Shown here piece by piece: positions 1 to 8,805 of a stretch of 49,655 nucleotides of DNA (its first letter is position 1; each line of letters opens with the position of its first letter). The DNA comes from an uncultured Peptococcaceae bacterium (GTDB taxonomy: Bacteria > Bacillota > Desulfotomaculia > Desulfotomaculales > Desulfocucumaceae). The DNA lies in assembly GCA_958417755.1 (NCBI GenBank), contig CATZDY010000006.1, positions 1 through 49,655 on the forward strand. The letters are read 5' to 3'. The notes under the pieces are model-generated. The model was not told the origin of the DNA. It saw only the letters and a program-made list of their open reading frames with translations, and did no database searches. Both the position numbers and the translations under genes were made by a program.

Positions 1-273
1 GCAAGAAAATGTTCTACTTTTTTGCTGATGGGCACATACTCATCTCCCTTGTTGTAAGTAAATGTCTAGATGTCGGACAGCTGGTCATAGAAATGACAGC
101 AAAGCAGTTTAGTGGCTTTACCTGTTCTTCATCATTTTTATTTTTTATGAGTTTTTCTATACCCAAGGGAAAAAACCTTTTCTTTGGACAAAATGATGGT
201 GTAGAATAAAAAAGAAATGCTTGCCAGGATTTTGGGGCTTCAAGCAAAATAAATCAAAAAGCAGGAGATACGA

Positions 274-927
274 GTGGGCTCACAAAAAAACTTTGCACAA
301 GGAAAGTTAGCAGTTTTGTTTGATTTGGATGGTACTTTATCCGATTCCTTGCCTTTGATTCAGCATAATTATCAAGAAGTATTTGCGGAAATGAATTTGC
401 CCTGGGACCAAGGGGCAGTGATGAATTGGATTGGCGTTCCTTTGATGGATATTGCCCGGCATTTTGCCGGGGAAAAAGCCCAGGAATTTTATACCCGTTA
501 TCAGCATTGTTTTCAGCGGGATCATGATGCTTATACCAAACTTTTTCCTGGCACCCTAGCCATGTTGGAAACTTTAAAAGAACATCAACTGAAAATTGCT
601 TTGGTAACTTCCAAGGGGAGACCTGGGACCATGAGGACCGTTCATTTTGTGGGTTTGGCCCCCTATTTAGATGCTGTGGTAACTGCCCATGATGTGGAAA
701 AACACAAGCCCCATGCTGAGCCAGTACAAAAGGCTTTATCCTTGTTACAAGTGCCTGCTTCCCAAGCTGTTTTTGTGGGAGATAGCCCCTTTGATTTACA
801 AGCCGGACAACAGGCAGGAACCGAAGTGCTGGGGGTGGCTTGGGGGATGGCTAGTGTAGAGACCTTGGCGGCCTATCAACCAAAACATGTTTTGGCCTGT
901 TGGGAAGAATTGTATCAGTATCTATAA
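274..927 (+). CDS. HAD-family phosphatase (PpaX/Gph-like)
   Basis: A 217-residue haloacid-dehalogenase hydrolase, probably a phosphoglycolate phosphatase or PpaX-like pyrophosphatase acting on a small phosphorylated substrate in the cytoplasm. The sequence shows motif I FDLDGT near residue 16 (nucleophile and acid Asp), an alpha-helical type-1 cap after it, motif II VTSK near residue 108, a motif III lysine in HKPHAEP, and motif IV GDSPFD near residue 170. The GTG start is preceded by GCAGGAGA seven to eight bases upstream. Length is normal for the family. It stands alone: the next gene downstream is a minus-strand mobile-element remnant. The exact substrate cannot be read from sequence. Confidence 0.85.
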   Translation: MGSQKNFAQGKLAVLFDLDGTLSDSLPLIQHNYQEVFAEMNLPWDQGAVMNWIGVPLMDIARHFAGEKAQEFYTRYQHCFQRDHDAYTKLFPGTLAMLETLKEHQLKIALVTSKGRPGTMRTVHFVGLAPYLDAVVTAHDVEKHKPHAEPVQKALSLLQVPASQAVFVGDSPFDLQAGQQAGTEVLGVAWGMASVETLAAYQPKHVLACWEELYQYL

Positions 928-1040
928 AGAATATTTTTTGTTTTAACAAGGGAGTGAAAAATCAAGTTAAAAAAAGATTCTCCATAGGCGGCGCACCCAT
1001 AAGGAAGTAATTTAATCTTGGAGGACAGCATGGCGTTTCG

Positions 1041-2328
1041 CTATGCTGTCTTGCTCTTTCTCTGCCGTTCAATGGTCTGGTTATTGTTAGGAAGATTGAC
1101 TTCCCCGATAAAGTTCCATACAAGCTGTATCTTCTGTCGCCGATGTCCGCTGGACTTATCGGGGGCATGAACAATTATCTTCTTCACAAACTCGTTGACA
1201 ATCGTGGGCGTCAGTTCCGTTATCCCCACATACTTCCGAATGACCGCCGCGAAGCTGTCAAAGTTTGCTTTGTCCTGCTCATATGTACTAACCATTTCCC
1301 GGTCTGCCTTGACCTTTTTCGTTAGTTCTTTCTGCTCCGCTTCATACTCGGCGGACAGCTTCAAAAACCGTTCGTGACTAATTGCGCCACTTATATCGTC
1401 CTCATAGATACGCTTGAAAATACGGTCAAGTTCGGCGATACGCTTTTCCGCCTGTGCGATTTCCCGCTTGCACTTCTTTGTTTCCTTTTCCGCTTCCTCA
1501 AACCTTTGCATACGCGCCATTTCCATAAACGCATCCGCATTGTCAAAGAACAGGGCGGTTACTTCAAAAATCCGGCATAGCACAAACAGCTTCAATGTTT
1601 CCTCGCGGATAAAGTGCGCGGAGCAAGTACCTGTATTGCTCTTGTAGTTGGAGCATACATAGTGGTCTTGGTTGGGCGAAAAGCTGTTTGTCGTACAGAA
1701 ATACAGCTTGTCCCCGCAATCGGCGCAGTACAGCAAGCCAGAGAATAATCCCAGCTTCCCTGTTTTGGCGGGGCGGCGTTTGTTCGACCGCAGCTCTTGC
1801 ACTCGTTCAAACACTTTTGCGTCAATGATTGGCGGGCTGGGTATTCAGATGTTCCCCGGAGTTTCCTTTTGCCCTCATAACAGCGCGGATTTTCTTGCTT
1901 GTATCTCTGGCGTAAAAATCGTTGAACAAATTGCGAAACGGGGTAAAGTCCTTGTCGCCTTTGTCGCTGTCCACTCCGTCGTTGATGGCGATATAGCGAA
2001 TATCCCTCTCGACAAAGAAGCTCTCGGTGTAGTAGCCGACCTTTAGATAATCGCGCCCCATGCGGGACATGTCCTTGACAATGACGGTTTTGACCTTTCC
2101 CATTTCTGCAAGGCGTATCATCTCATTCCAGCCGGGCCGGTCAAAAGTTACTCCAGATACTCCATCGTCGATAAAAAACAAGGGATTTGGAAAGCCGTTG
2201 TCTTTCGCGTATTTCAAAAGGATTTTCTTCTGGTTAGCTATGCTGTTGCTCTCTCCGTTAATTGCGTCCTCTTGGCTTAAACGGGCATACAAAGCGGTGA
2301 TGTTGTCGGGATAGTTTGTATTCGTCAT
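1041..2328 (-). pseudogene. Large serine recombinase (TnpX-like), internally deleted and frameshifted
   Basis: The N-terminal half (from ATG at 2328, preceded by GGAGGAATGAACAC) has the resolvase catalytic region with ALYARLSQED (nucleophile Ser), DDGVSGVTFDRPGW and KDMSRMGRDYLKVG, and stops after RAVMRAKGNSGEH. The C-terminal part, in another frame from about 1830, resumes with PPIIDAKVFERVQELR, followed by the zinc-ribbon YCADCGDKLYF...CSNY, a coiled coil rich in K/E and the family-typical end TIERQRKSKTA. Roughly 100-150 residues of the recombinase domain expected between GEHL and PPIID are missing, and the two parts are out of frame. The enzyme is therefore surely inactive. It would normally excise and integrate the element around it. 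Confidence 0.88.
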
Positions 2329-2378
2329 GTGTTCATTCCTCCAGTCATGAACGCCCGACAAACAGGTTGCTATCTGTA

Positions 2379-2558
2379 TTATAGCGGACTTTCTGATTTT
2401 ATGAGCCGTACCATCTTGTCATACAGCAGTTCAGAGCCGCCGCAGGAGGTTTCGATTTCAAAGACTGTGCCGCCGATTTTGTAATAGACCGTTTCACTCA
2501 GCGGATTGCCCCGTTTCGGCAGATATTCGTTTTCGTCCTGTTTTCGTTTCCGTTCCAT
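2379..2558 (-). CDS. TnpW-like small transposon-encoded protein
   Basis: A 59-residue protein starting MERKRKQDENEYL, with AGGAAAGGA about ten bases before the ATG at 2558. The longer reading from 2702 has no good ribosome-binding site and an unlikely leader. The central text NPLSETVYYKIGGTVFEIE resembles small TnpW-type proteins found beside serine recombinases in Tn1549/Tn4451-like elements. It is just upstream of, and co-directional with, the broken recombinase gene. Function in the family is unknown. The reading frame looks intact although its partner is not. Confidence 0.6.
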   Translation of the reverse strand: MERKRKQDENEYLPKRGNPLSETVYYKIGGTVFEIETSCGGSELLYDKMVRLIKSESPL

Positions 2559-2752
2559 TCCTATTCCGTCCTTTCCTAAAATGAGTAGGTAGCAAGCACA
2601 GCAAATGAGTGCCCATTTGCCGCTTGCTCTTACGGAGCAAGCATAGGAAGTGTGGCCCCACTTCTGAAAATGCGCCGCATTTTGCTTGTCCTCTCTACTC
2701 AATATCCACCTAAAAAGGGGCGGCTTGTTGTAAAAATTTTTTCAAAAATCTA

Positions 2753-2783
2753 TTGACTGCCACCTTGGGGGGCGGTTTATCAT
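2753..2783 (+). promoter_or_regulatory. MerR-type promoter with 19-bp spacer and dyad operator
   Basis: TTGACT (2753-2758) and TATCAT (2778-2783) are separated by 19 bp, the over-long spacer typical of MerR-regulated promoters. The spacer region carries a near-palindrome, ACTGCCACC against GGGGGCGGT, centred between the two boxes. It lies directly before the MerR gene, so autoregulation is likely (inference). Confidence 0.6.
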
Positions 2784-2802
2784 GTAATCGGAGGTAATGA
2801 AT

Positions 2803-3666
2803 ATGTTGATTAACGAGGTTTGTAAGAAGTGCAAATTAACAAAAAAGGCTATTGAATACTATGTTGAGCAAAAGTTAGTTCAACCGGGAATATTAGAAAA
2901 TGGGTATCGTAATTTTTCTGTTGGTGATGTTGAAAGATTGAAAAAGATTGCCATACTCCGAAGATTAGGCTTGTCTGTTCAGAGCATAAAAGAGGTTTTA
3001 GACGGGGGAAGTCAAGCGGCATTGTATAAAGTTTCCGAGAGCAAAAAAATTGAGATAGAAACAGAAAAAAGGAAACAGATTTTAGTTCAACATCTTGCAG
3101 AAAAACAAGATTGGGAATACACAAGCCCACAGCTTGAAGTCCTCGAAAAAAGTCAGACGATTTTGCAACGACTGATAAATGTCTTTCCGGGCTATTATGG
3201 AAAGTATATCAGCTTGCATTTTGCCCGGTATCTCAATGAACCTATTGTAAGCGATGAACAACAAGAAGCGTTTGAAACAGTCATTGATTTTTTGGATAAT
3301 GTAAGTTTTGAACTTCCACCCGATCTTCAGCAATATCTCGATGAAATTACAAAAGATTTTGACGAAGCCTTTATCGAGAATGTATTTGCAAATATGAATG
3401 ACGCGATTTCTGATACCGAAAAATATATGGCAGACAATAAGGAAATCCTTGAACAGTATATGCAGCTAAAACAATCCGACGAGTTTAAGGCTTCTCCGGC
3501 GTATAGACTCCAAGAATTTTTGAGAAAGCTCAACAGCGAAAGTGGATATGATACCATCTTTATCCCGGCGATGAAAAAACTTAGCGTATCTTATCGTGAA
3601 TATCACACTGCATTAGAAACGGCTAATAAGGTATTTCTAAACAAATATCCAAATGCAACGCTTTAA
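2803..3666 (+). CDS. MerR-family transcriptional regulator
   Basis: A 287-residue regulator. Residues 1-70 form a MerR winged HTH (INEVCKKCKLTKKAIEYYVE, then the LRRLGLSVQSIKEVL wing/helix region), followed by a helical linker and a long C-terminal effector domain of about 180 residues that I do not recognise. The ATG at 2803 is chosen over 2797 because GGAGG (2790-2794) is then eight bases away. The gene has its own MerR-type promoter and a strong terminator (3720-3758), so it is monocistronic. No efflux pump or resistance gene is present beside it. It is the only fully intact plus-strand gene of the element remnant. The ligand is unknown. Confidence 0.82.
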   Translation: MLINEVCKKCKLTKKAIEYYVEQKLVQPGILENGYRNFSVGDVERLKKIAILRRLGLSVQSIKEVLDGGSQAALYKVSESKKIEIETEKRKQILVQHLAEKQDWEYTSPQLEVLEKSQTILQRLINVFPGYYGKYISLHFARYLNEPIVSDEQQEAFETVIDFLDNVSFELPPDLQQYLDEITKDFDEAFIENVFANMNDAISDTEKYMADNKEILEQYMQLKQSDEFKASPAYRLQEFLRKLNSESGYDTIFIPAMKKLSVSYREYHTALETANKVFLNKYPNATL

Positions 3667-3719
3667 TTTGGTTATGCTACCGCTGTATCATCACGCCAAA
3701 ACAGAATAGAGAAAGCTAA

Positions 3720-3758
3720 ACGGCGGTTTTGATTGTTATTCAAAGCCGCCGTATTTTT
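3720..3758 (+). terminator. Rho-independent terminator after the MerR gene
   Basis: A 13-bp stem (3720-3732 with 3740-3752, one G-T pair, core ACGGCGG/CCGCCGT), a seven-base loop, then ATTTTT. Confidence 0.85.
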
Positions 3759-3920
3759 GCGTAAATTGAAAATCTGGCGATATCTGGAGGTATCACCATG
3801 TTTGCTATTCAATCGTCCCATAGCCTACGGTCAAAAAAAGCGTTGTTTTGTTGCGGGATTTTCTCGCCTATGAGCATACACATAAATCATATAGCTGCCT
3901 TTATCAATTCATGTTGTTCA

Positions 3921-3953
3921 AACGCCCGTACAGTTTTGCGCTGTATGGGCGTT
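3921..3953 (+). promoter_or_regulatory. Hairpin in the leader of the sigma-factor gene (possible attenuator)
   Basis: AACGCCCGTACAG (3921-3933) pairs with CTGTATGGGCGTT (3941-3953) over 13 bp with one G-T pair, about 40 bases before the sigma-like gene. No strong U-run follows, only TTGCTG. Tn916-family elements carry attenuating hairpins in leaders, so a similar role is possible but not shown here. Confidence 0.4.
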
Positions 3954-3995
3954 TGCTGTATTAACCCCCTGCCGGGAGGAAAGGGGGTGAGTTAG

Positions 3996-4440
3996 ATGAA
4001 CTATTCGGAGCAGTATCGGGAGCATATCGAGTGTAGTTTCAATGGCTTTTACAAAACCGTTCTGTACTATGAAGCTGTCAACGCTTATCGCGAAATAAGC
4101 AGGAAGCGAGAACGTGAAGTATCGCTTGATTATCTGTATGAAATGGGCTGTGAGCCAAGCGCAGCGGAGCAGTATTTAACCACATTCAACATTCGCGGAG
4201 AAGCAATCACAATCGAAAACGAACAGTTGGCCGCTGCCCCTTTTGAACTTGACACAACAGCAGCAGGAAATATTGTTTTTGTATTTCTTTTTCGGGTACA
4301 GGGACGCGGAAGTCGGCAAGCTGTGCGGCTGTTGCAGAACTACAGCAAATTACAGGAAAAATACCGCACTGCGGCAACTACAAAAAGAAATGGAGGTGTC
4401 AAAAATTGGGGAAGAGGAAATATCCATTATTACCTGTTGA
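3996..4440 (+). pseudogene. Short sigma-70-like factor of Tn1549-type elements, frameshifted
   Basis: The first frame (MNYSEQYREHIECSFNGFYK... to ENEQLAAA, about residue 80) matches the small sigma-like proteins that sit before the HTH gene in Tn916/Tn1549-type elements. At about 4238 the sense continues in another frame as NLTQQQQEILFLYFFFGYRDAEVGKL, then TANYRKNTALRQLQKEM, a sigma region 4 helix-turn-helix. A one-base change near the GCCGCTGCCCCTTTTGAAC stretch separates the halves. Ribosome site AAAGGGGGTGA precedes the ATG. The intact protein would recruit RNA polymerase to element promoters. As read here it cannot make region 4. Confidence 0.75.
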
Positions 4441-4613
4441 AGTAATCGAAAAAGTGGTTATCGGAGAGCCGGAAGCAGTAGAACGGGTGTTGCACGATTA
4501 CGCAGGTTATCAGATAACTGTCAACACATCAAGGGCATATCAACCGCGATATTCGAGACCGACTGGAAGCAAAGCTGATAAAAGCGATATTACAGTTTCA
4601 GATTGATCGCTAA
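4406..4613 (+). pseudogene. Orf8-like helix-turn-helix gene of Tn916/Tn1549 family, frameshifted
   Basis: Starts at TTG 4406 after GGAGGTG. The frame reads LPVEVIEKVVIGEPEAVERV and then LHDYAGY, as in the short HTH proteins of Tn916-like elements. At about 4510 (GGTTATCAGATAACTGTC) two bases seem to be missing. The family ending then continues in another frame as STHQGHINRDIRDRLEAKL followed by IKAILQFQIDR and a stop at 4611-4613. It overlaps the end of the sigma-like gene. Non-functional as read. Confidence 0.65.
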
Positions 4614-4821
4614 CGAGTAGCAAAGCCAAGAGAGCGCAAACGGATAGACCGCTTGCGCCCTCAAAATATTATGGGTATCTGTCACGCAGTAGGGCTTGAA
4701 AAATCTTTGCGCCACGCGGTTTGCAGACGCAGAAACAAGGAGGGTAAGTGTTTTATATTCCTACCCTCAAAAACAGCGTTCTATTGTGCCATCCAGTATA
4801 TCCGGTGGAAGAGACTTAAGT

Positions 4822-5093
4822 TTACTGTGCATTCCGGCTGATAATATCCAGACATTTTATATGTTCTGTTAGGATAATGCCTGTGGTTTTTGTTTTATAA
4901 TCCAAAGGAATATGTAAGGGGAAATGCTTGTTTGTATTTGTATAGGGCATACAATGGCTAACTTTGTATGCTGAAAAAATTCCTGATTGCTTATGATGAC
5001 TCCTGGCTTTCTGCCTGCTTGTTTATGTTCGGATTGTGGACTGAAGTCCCAAAATATAATATCTTCTTATATTGGGATGTACAATGTTACCAT
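4822..5093 (-). pseudogene. mazF: mazF-type toxin (endoribonuclease), degraded
   Basis: On the minus strand ATG at 5093 overlaps the ancestral end of mazE. It reads MVTLYIPI, an in-frame TAA at 5069-5067, then EDIIFWDFSPQSEHKQAGRK and PGVIISNQEFFQHTKLAIVC, which is the MazF N-terminal core (DIIxxDFxPQxGHEQAGRRP pattern). The C-terminal part FPLHIPLDYKTKTTGIILTE and HIKCLDIISRNAQ follows in another frame, ending with TAA at 4822. At least one stop and one frameshift therefore inactivate it. MazF proteins cut mRNA at short motifs. This copy should be harmless. Confidence 0.8.
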
Positions 5094-5314
5094 ACTTCCT
5101 TTCCCACAGGTTCATCCTATGCATATTCCTGGGGATGTTCCTTGGGGTCATATCCTTCAAAGATCTTCGAAAGAGTTCTTGTTTGTACTTTTTTTATGAG
5201 AATGTTATCACCAAATTCTACCGTATCGTTTTCAGCTAGCCCTACTGCTTCCAGATATGCTTTAGGAATCCTTATTCTCTGGGGATTTCCCCATTTTTGA
5301 ATTGTTGTTTGCAT
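5087..5314 (-). pseudogene. mazE: MazE-type antitoxin with premature stop near the C-terminus
   Basis: ATG at 5314 follows GAGGTGAG. The product MQTTIQKWGNPQRIRIPKAY... is a SpoVT/AbrB-fold DNA-binding domain (residues 1-50), then TLSKIFEGYDPKEHPQEYA and an in-frame TAG at 5119-5117. Directly after the TAG the same frame reads DEPVGKEVW and TAA, the usual MazE ending, so a TGG (Trp) codon has probably become TAG. The truncated 65-residue protein keeps its DNA-binding fold but loses the tail that docks on MazF. With the toxin dead it may persist only as a repressor of its own promoter. Confidence 0.85.
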
Positions 5315-5337
5315 ACACTCACCTCTTTCTTAGAACA

Positions 5338-5366
5338 GGTATATACAATAGTATATACCTTGTCAA
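5338..5366 (-). promoter_or_regulatory. mazEF promoter with overlapping palindromic operator
   Basis: Read on the minus strand, TTGACA (5366-5361), a 17-bp spacer and TATACC (5343-5338). A perfect 9-bp inverted repeat GGTATATAC/GTATATACC (5338-5346, 5351-5359) covers the spacer and -10 box, as expected for a self-repressing AbrB-type antitoxin. Confidence 0.75.
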
Positions 5367-5585
5367 GCACGGTATTTTGTTTTTCTTTTTTGCTTGTTCT
5401 TGTAAGTAGAATTTGAAATGAATTCCTTTGCCCGTACCAGAATATTGTATATCCTGGTTTTTTATTTTAGGATGTAGCATTTTTTTGCAAAATTCGGGGT
5501 GAGCCTGGAAAAGAGGCATACAAATGCAGGTCCGTGGCATAATGAATAAGGAATAAAGCCATTTAGGAGAGAGAGGTACGATCAT

Positions 5586-8237
5586 TTGTCACTTCAAAAG
5601 GAAATAAGACCCCTTGGCACCAGTGACTTTCCTGCAATCGATCAAATGGTTGAAAAGGCCTTACAGGCAGCCCAAGCCTATATGCAGTTGGAGCAGGAAC
5701 AAGTGGATCAAATTGTTCATGCAGCTGCCATGGCTGGGTTGGCCCAACACATGCCCTTGGCCAAATTGGCAGTGGAAGAAACCAGAAGGGGAAATTGGGA
5801 AGATAAAATTATCAAAAATATCTTTGCCACTGAGGCAGTATACCATAGCATTAAATACAAAAAGACCGTGGGCGTGGTACGGGAAAATGAAGAAGAGGAT
5901 TACTTGGAAGTAGCGGAACCCTTGGGTGTGGTGGTGGCAGTGATTCCAGTGACCAATCCCACTTCTACCACCATGTTTAAAGCTTTGATTTGTTTAAAAA
6001 CCAGAAATCCTGTGATTTTTAGCTTTCATCCAGGAGCCCAGCAATGCAGCAGTGCTGCGGCCCAGGTGATGCGGGACGCGGCTATTAAGGCCGGAGCTCC
6101 TCCCCATTGCCTTGCATGGCTGGAAAGCCCCAGCATGGAAGCTACCAATTATTTGATGCGTCATCCTGGCGTAGCCACCATCATTGCCACCGGGGGGGCT
6201 GGTCTGGTGCAAGCCGCCTATTCCACAGGTAAACCTGCCCTTGGGGTAGGGCCTGGCAATGTGCCTTGTTATATCGATAAAAGCGCAAATCTGAAAAGAG
6301 CGGTCAATGATTTGGTAATGAGTAAAACCTTTGACAATGGATTGATTTGTGCCTCTGAACAAGCAGTGGTCATTCACCGGGATGTTTACAAACCTGTGAA
6401 AAAATATATGGAGGAAAACGGCTGTCATATGCTGAGCCCCCAAGAGATAGAACAGCTGGAACGCTTGGTGGCAATTCCCCAAGGATCTTCTTGTTCTCTC
6501 AATGCAGAGGTGGTGGGGCAATCAGCCGTACGAATAGCGGAGATGGCTGGTATTCCCGTGGAACCCCATACCCGGGTTTTGGTAGCAAAAATTGCCGGTG
6601 TGGGTCCTGCTTACCCCTTGTCCATGGAAAAACTAAGTCCCATTTTAGCTTGCTATCAAGTGGAGAATGCTGCCCAAGGTATGGATTTGTGTCGCCAAAT
6701 TTTAGCCTTTGGAGGAATGGGCCATTCTGCGGTGATTCACGGGGAGGATGAAGCAGTGTTGCAAGATTTTTATGCCCAAATGCCCACAGGCCGGATTATT
6801 GTTAATGCTCCCTCTACCCATGGGGCTATTGGGGATTTGTACAATGTAAATATCCCTTCCTTTACCTTGGGTTGTGGTTCCATGGGCAGCAATAGCACCA
6901 CTTCCAATGTGAGTGTGGATAATCTTGTGAACATAAAAAAGGTAGCCAAACGACGTCCAAAACTACAATGGTTTCGGGTTCCGGAGAGGATTTATTTTGC
7001 CTCAGGGTCCGTACAATATTTGACTAAATTTCCTGGCATGGAAAGGGTTTTCATTGTTACGGATCCAGTGGTACGGCAATTGGGCATGGTGGACCGGATT
7101 TTGTATCATATCAAGAAAAGGGAAACCCCGGTGACAGTGGAAATCTTCAGCGATGTGGAACCGGATCCGTCGGTGGAAACAGTGCGCAAAGGTTGCGAGA
7201 TGATGGAGCGTTTCAAACCAGATACCATCATAGCCTTGGGAGGCGGTTCTCCCATTGATGCGGCCAAAGCCATGTGGTTGTTCTATGAGCATCCCCAGGT
7301 GGCCTTTGAATTTCTGCGGTTGCGCTTCATGGATATCCGTAAACGGACCTATAAGTATCCCAAAATGGGACGCAAGGCCAAGCTCATTGCCATTCCCACC
7401 ACCAGTGGTACTGGTTCGGAAGTAACAGCCTTTGCGGTGATCAGTGATGGAGGGAAACATGTCAAATATCCCTTGGCGGATTATGAGTTAACCCCGGATG
7501 TGGCCATTATTGATCCCAGCTTTGTTTTGAGCATGCCTGCCAAGGTGGCGGCGGATACAGGTATGGATGCCTTATCCCATGCCTTGGAAGCCTATGTTTC
7601 AGTGATGGCTTCAGAATATACGGATGCCATGGCTTTAAAAGCAGCGGAATTGGTCTTCGCCTATTTGCCCCGTTCCTATCAAAATCCTAAGGACCAAGAG
7701 GCCAAGGAAAAAATGCATCATGCTTCCTGTCTGGCAGGTATGGCTTTTACCAACGCTTTTTTAGGTGTTAACCATAGCTTATCCCATGCTTTGGGAGGTG
7801 CTTTTGCCGTGTCCCACGGCCGGGCCAATGCTATATTATTGCCCTATGTGATTGCTTATAATGCCAGCAAGCCTGCTAAGTGTACTTCTTATCCCCAATA
7901 TGAATATTTTATAGCACCGGAAAAATATAGCCAATTGGCTGCCTATTTACGCCTGCCAGGCCAAGGACCCCGGGCCTTGATTCAGGCTGTGCAGGAACTT
8001 TTACGCCAGCTGGATATTCCCAATACCTTTGGAGAGCTGGGGCTTGCGCCCGGGGAATATGCTGCCCGTATTCCCTCTATGTCTGAGCAAGCCTATGATG
8101 ACCAAGTCACCACCACCAATCCTCGCTCTCCCTTGATTACAGAACTGGAGGATTTATTCCGTTTGGCCTATGGTTCTCCCCTAAGCCAGGAAGTGAATCC
8201 CAATATCATGGATTTTCGTTTATTGGAACGCGGATAA
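5586..8237 (+). CDS. adhE: Bifunctional acetaldehyde-CoA/alcohol dehydrogenase
   Basis: An 883-residue AdhE that reduces acetyl-CoA to acetaldehyde and then ethanol with two NADH, and polymerises into spirosomes in known members. Residues 1-440 are the CoA-acylating aldehyde dehydrogenase with the nucleophilic Cys in FDNGLICASEQ (about residue 255) and GVGPGNVP before it. A linker NLVNIKKVAKRR joins an iron-type alcohol dehydrogenase with GGGSPIDAAKAMW (about 550), PTTSGTGSEVT, the MDALSHALEAYVS metal region and NHSLSHALGG. Length is normal (860-890). The TTG start follows GAGAGAGGT. It is monocistronic, with a terminator at 8252. I see no clear Rex operator upstream. Mixed-acid or ethanol fermentation is implied. 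Confidence 0.96.
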   Translation: MSLQKEIRPLGTSDFPAIDQMVEKALQAAQAYMQLEQEQVDQIVHAAAMAGLAQHMPLAKLAVEETRRGNWEDKIIKNIFATEAVYHSIKYKKTVGVVRENEEEDYLEVAEPLGVVVAVIPVTNPTSTTMFKALICLKTRNPVIFSFHPGAQQCSSAAAQVMRDAAIKAGAPPHCLAWLESPSMEATNYLMRHPGVATIIATGGAGLVQAAYSTGKPALGVGPGNVPCYIDKSANLKRAVNDLVMSKTFDNGLICASEQAVVIHRDVYKPVKKYMEENGCHMLSPQEIEQLERLVAIPQGSSCSLNAEVVGQSAVRIAEMAGIPVEPHTRVLVAKIAGVGPAYPLSMEKLSPILACYQVENAAQGMDLCRQILAFGGMGHSAVIHGEDEAVLQDFYAQMPTGRIIVNAPSTHGAIGDLYNVNIPSFTLGCGSMGSNSTTSNVSVDNLVNIKKVAKRRPKLQWFRVPERIYFASGSVQYLTKFPGMERVFIVTDPVVRQLGMVDRILYHIKKRETPVTVEIFSDVEPDPSVETVRKGCEMMERFKPDTIIALGGGSPIDAAKAMWLFYEHPQVAFEFLRLRFMDIRKRTYKYPKMGRKAKLIAIPTTSGTGSEVTAFAVISDGGKHVKYPLADYELTPDVAIIDPSFVLSMPAKVAADTGMDALSHALEAYVSVMASEYTDAMALKAAELVFAYLPRSYQNPKDQEAKEKMHHASCLAGMAFTNAFLGVNHSLSHALGGAFAVSHGRANAILLPYVIAYNASKPAKCTSYPQYEYFIAPEKYSQLAAYLRLPGQGPRALIQAVQELLRQLDIPNTFGELGLAPGEYAARIPSMSEQAYDDQVTTTNPRSPLITELEDLFRLAYGSPLSQEVNPNIMDFRLLERG

Positions 8238-8251
8238 AGTTGGTAAGAGAT

Positions 8252-8294
8252 AAGACTGTCCCCAAAGTTCTTTTTGGCGGGCAGTCTTTATTTT
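8252..8294 (+). terminator. Terminator after adhE
   Basis: AAGACTGTCCC (8252-8262) pairs with GGGCAGTCTT (8279-8288), ten base pairs with one wobble, followed by TATTTTTA. Confidence 0.75.
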
Positions 8295-8609
8295 TATCTC
8301 CCCCATGATGGTGCTTTTATCCCATAGGAACTGATGAAAGACCAATTGCTTGCAAATCTTTTTGCCAGTGAATTTTTTAGCTAATTTGATTTTTCAATCA
8401 GCCAAAGGGATGAATTTACATATGGATTATAAATAAGATGAATAAAAATCCTTTGTAATAAACAAATCAAGCAACATCAAAAACAGGCTTGGGTCCATTT
8501 CACATAAAGAACTTCACTGATTGCATAAATAAATTTGCCTAAAGACCTTTGAATGGCAAACCATAGGCATAACAAAGAGCAAAGAGAAGAAATTATTGTG
8601 ACAAAGCGA
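8295..8609. other. AT-rich intergenic stretch, nothing recognised
   Basis: Between the adhE terminator and the next promoter I find no convincing reading frame, tRNA, known riboswitch or repeat. Confidence 0.6.
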
Positions 8610-8654
8610 TTGCTACCCATTGGGGGAAACAGTATAATAAGTTGCAACGGGTAG
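8610..8654 (+). promoter_or_regulatory. Sigma-A promoter with inverted repeat around the -10 region
   Basis: TTGCTA (8610-8615), a 17-bp spacer and a perfect TATAAT (8633-8638). CTACCCaTTG (8613-8622) and CAAcGGGTAG (8645-8654) form an inverted repeat that brackets the spacer and -10 box, so a repressor operator or a 5' mRNA hairpin is possible. The next gene begins about 150 bases downstream. Confidence 0.6.
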
Positions 8655-8805
8655 TATGGCAGGGGATTTGTATAGAATAAAATAATAAAGCTAAGCTATC
8701 CTGGGATGATGTTTTGTGCATTTCCCTTTCTCAGTAATATGAATGCTGAAAACAGTTCTGGTAAAGGGAGAGGGGACTACTTCACTGAAGAATGGAGATA
8801 ATGAT

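Larger units (their letters stand above)
1024..4613. mobile_element. Remnant of a Tn1549/Tn916-like conjugative or mobilizable element
   Basis: This stretch holds, in order, a large serine recombinase (minus, broken), a TnpW-like small protein (minus), a MerR regulator (plus), a short sigma-70-like factor (plus, frameshifted) and an Orf8-like helix-turn-helix gene (plus, frameshifted). This is the accessory/recombination end of Tn1549-type elements. Codon use is richer in CGC, GCG and GAC than in neighbouring genes. No conjugation, relaxase or replication genes remain. The exact ends are not resolved: I could not find convincing matching direct repeats, so the limits given are those of the recognisable genes. 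A palindrome at 1024-1050 overlaps the recombinase stop and may lie close to the left end. Confidence 0.75.

Noticed and set aside
9..247. Reading frames on both strands at the left edge
   Set aside because: Short, low-complexity, overlapping on opposite strands, with no ribosome site or family likeness. I treat 1-273 as non-coding.
962..1174. 70-residue minus-strand frame overlapping the recombinase end
   Set aside because: Shadow of the recombinase gene in another frame.
3798..3995. 65-residue frame before the sigma-like gene
   Set aside because: Covers the leader hairpin, has odd composition and no similarity; more likely untranslated leader.
4666..4681. 16-base exact repeat (ATATTATGGGTATCTG) also at 11600-11615
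   Set aside because: Only two copies, no further similarity around them, and no link to the ends of an element. Noted but not interpretable.
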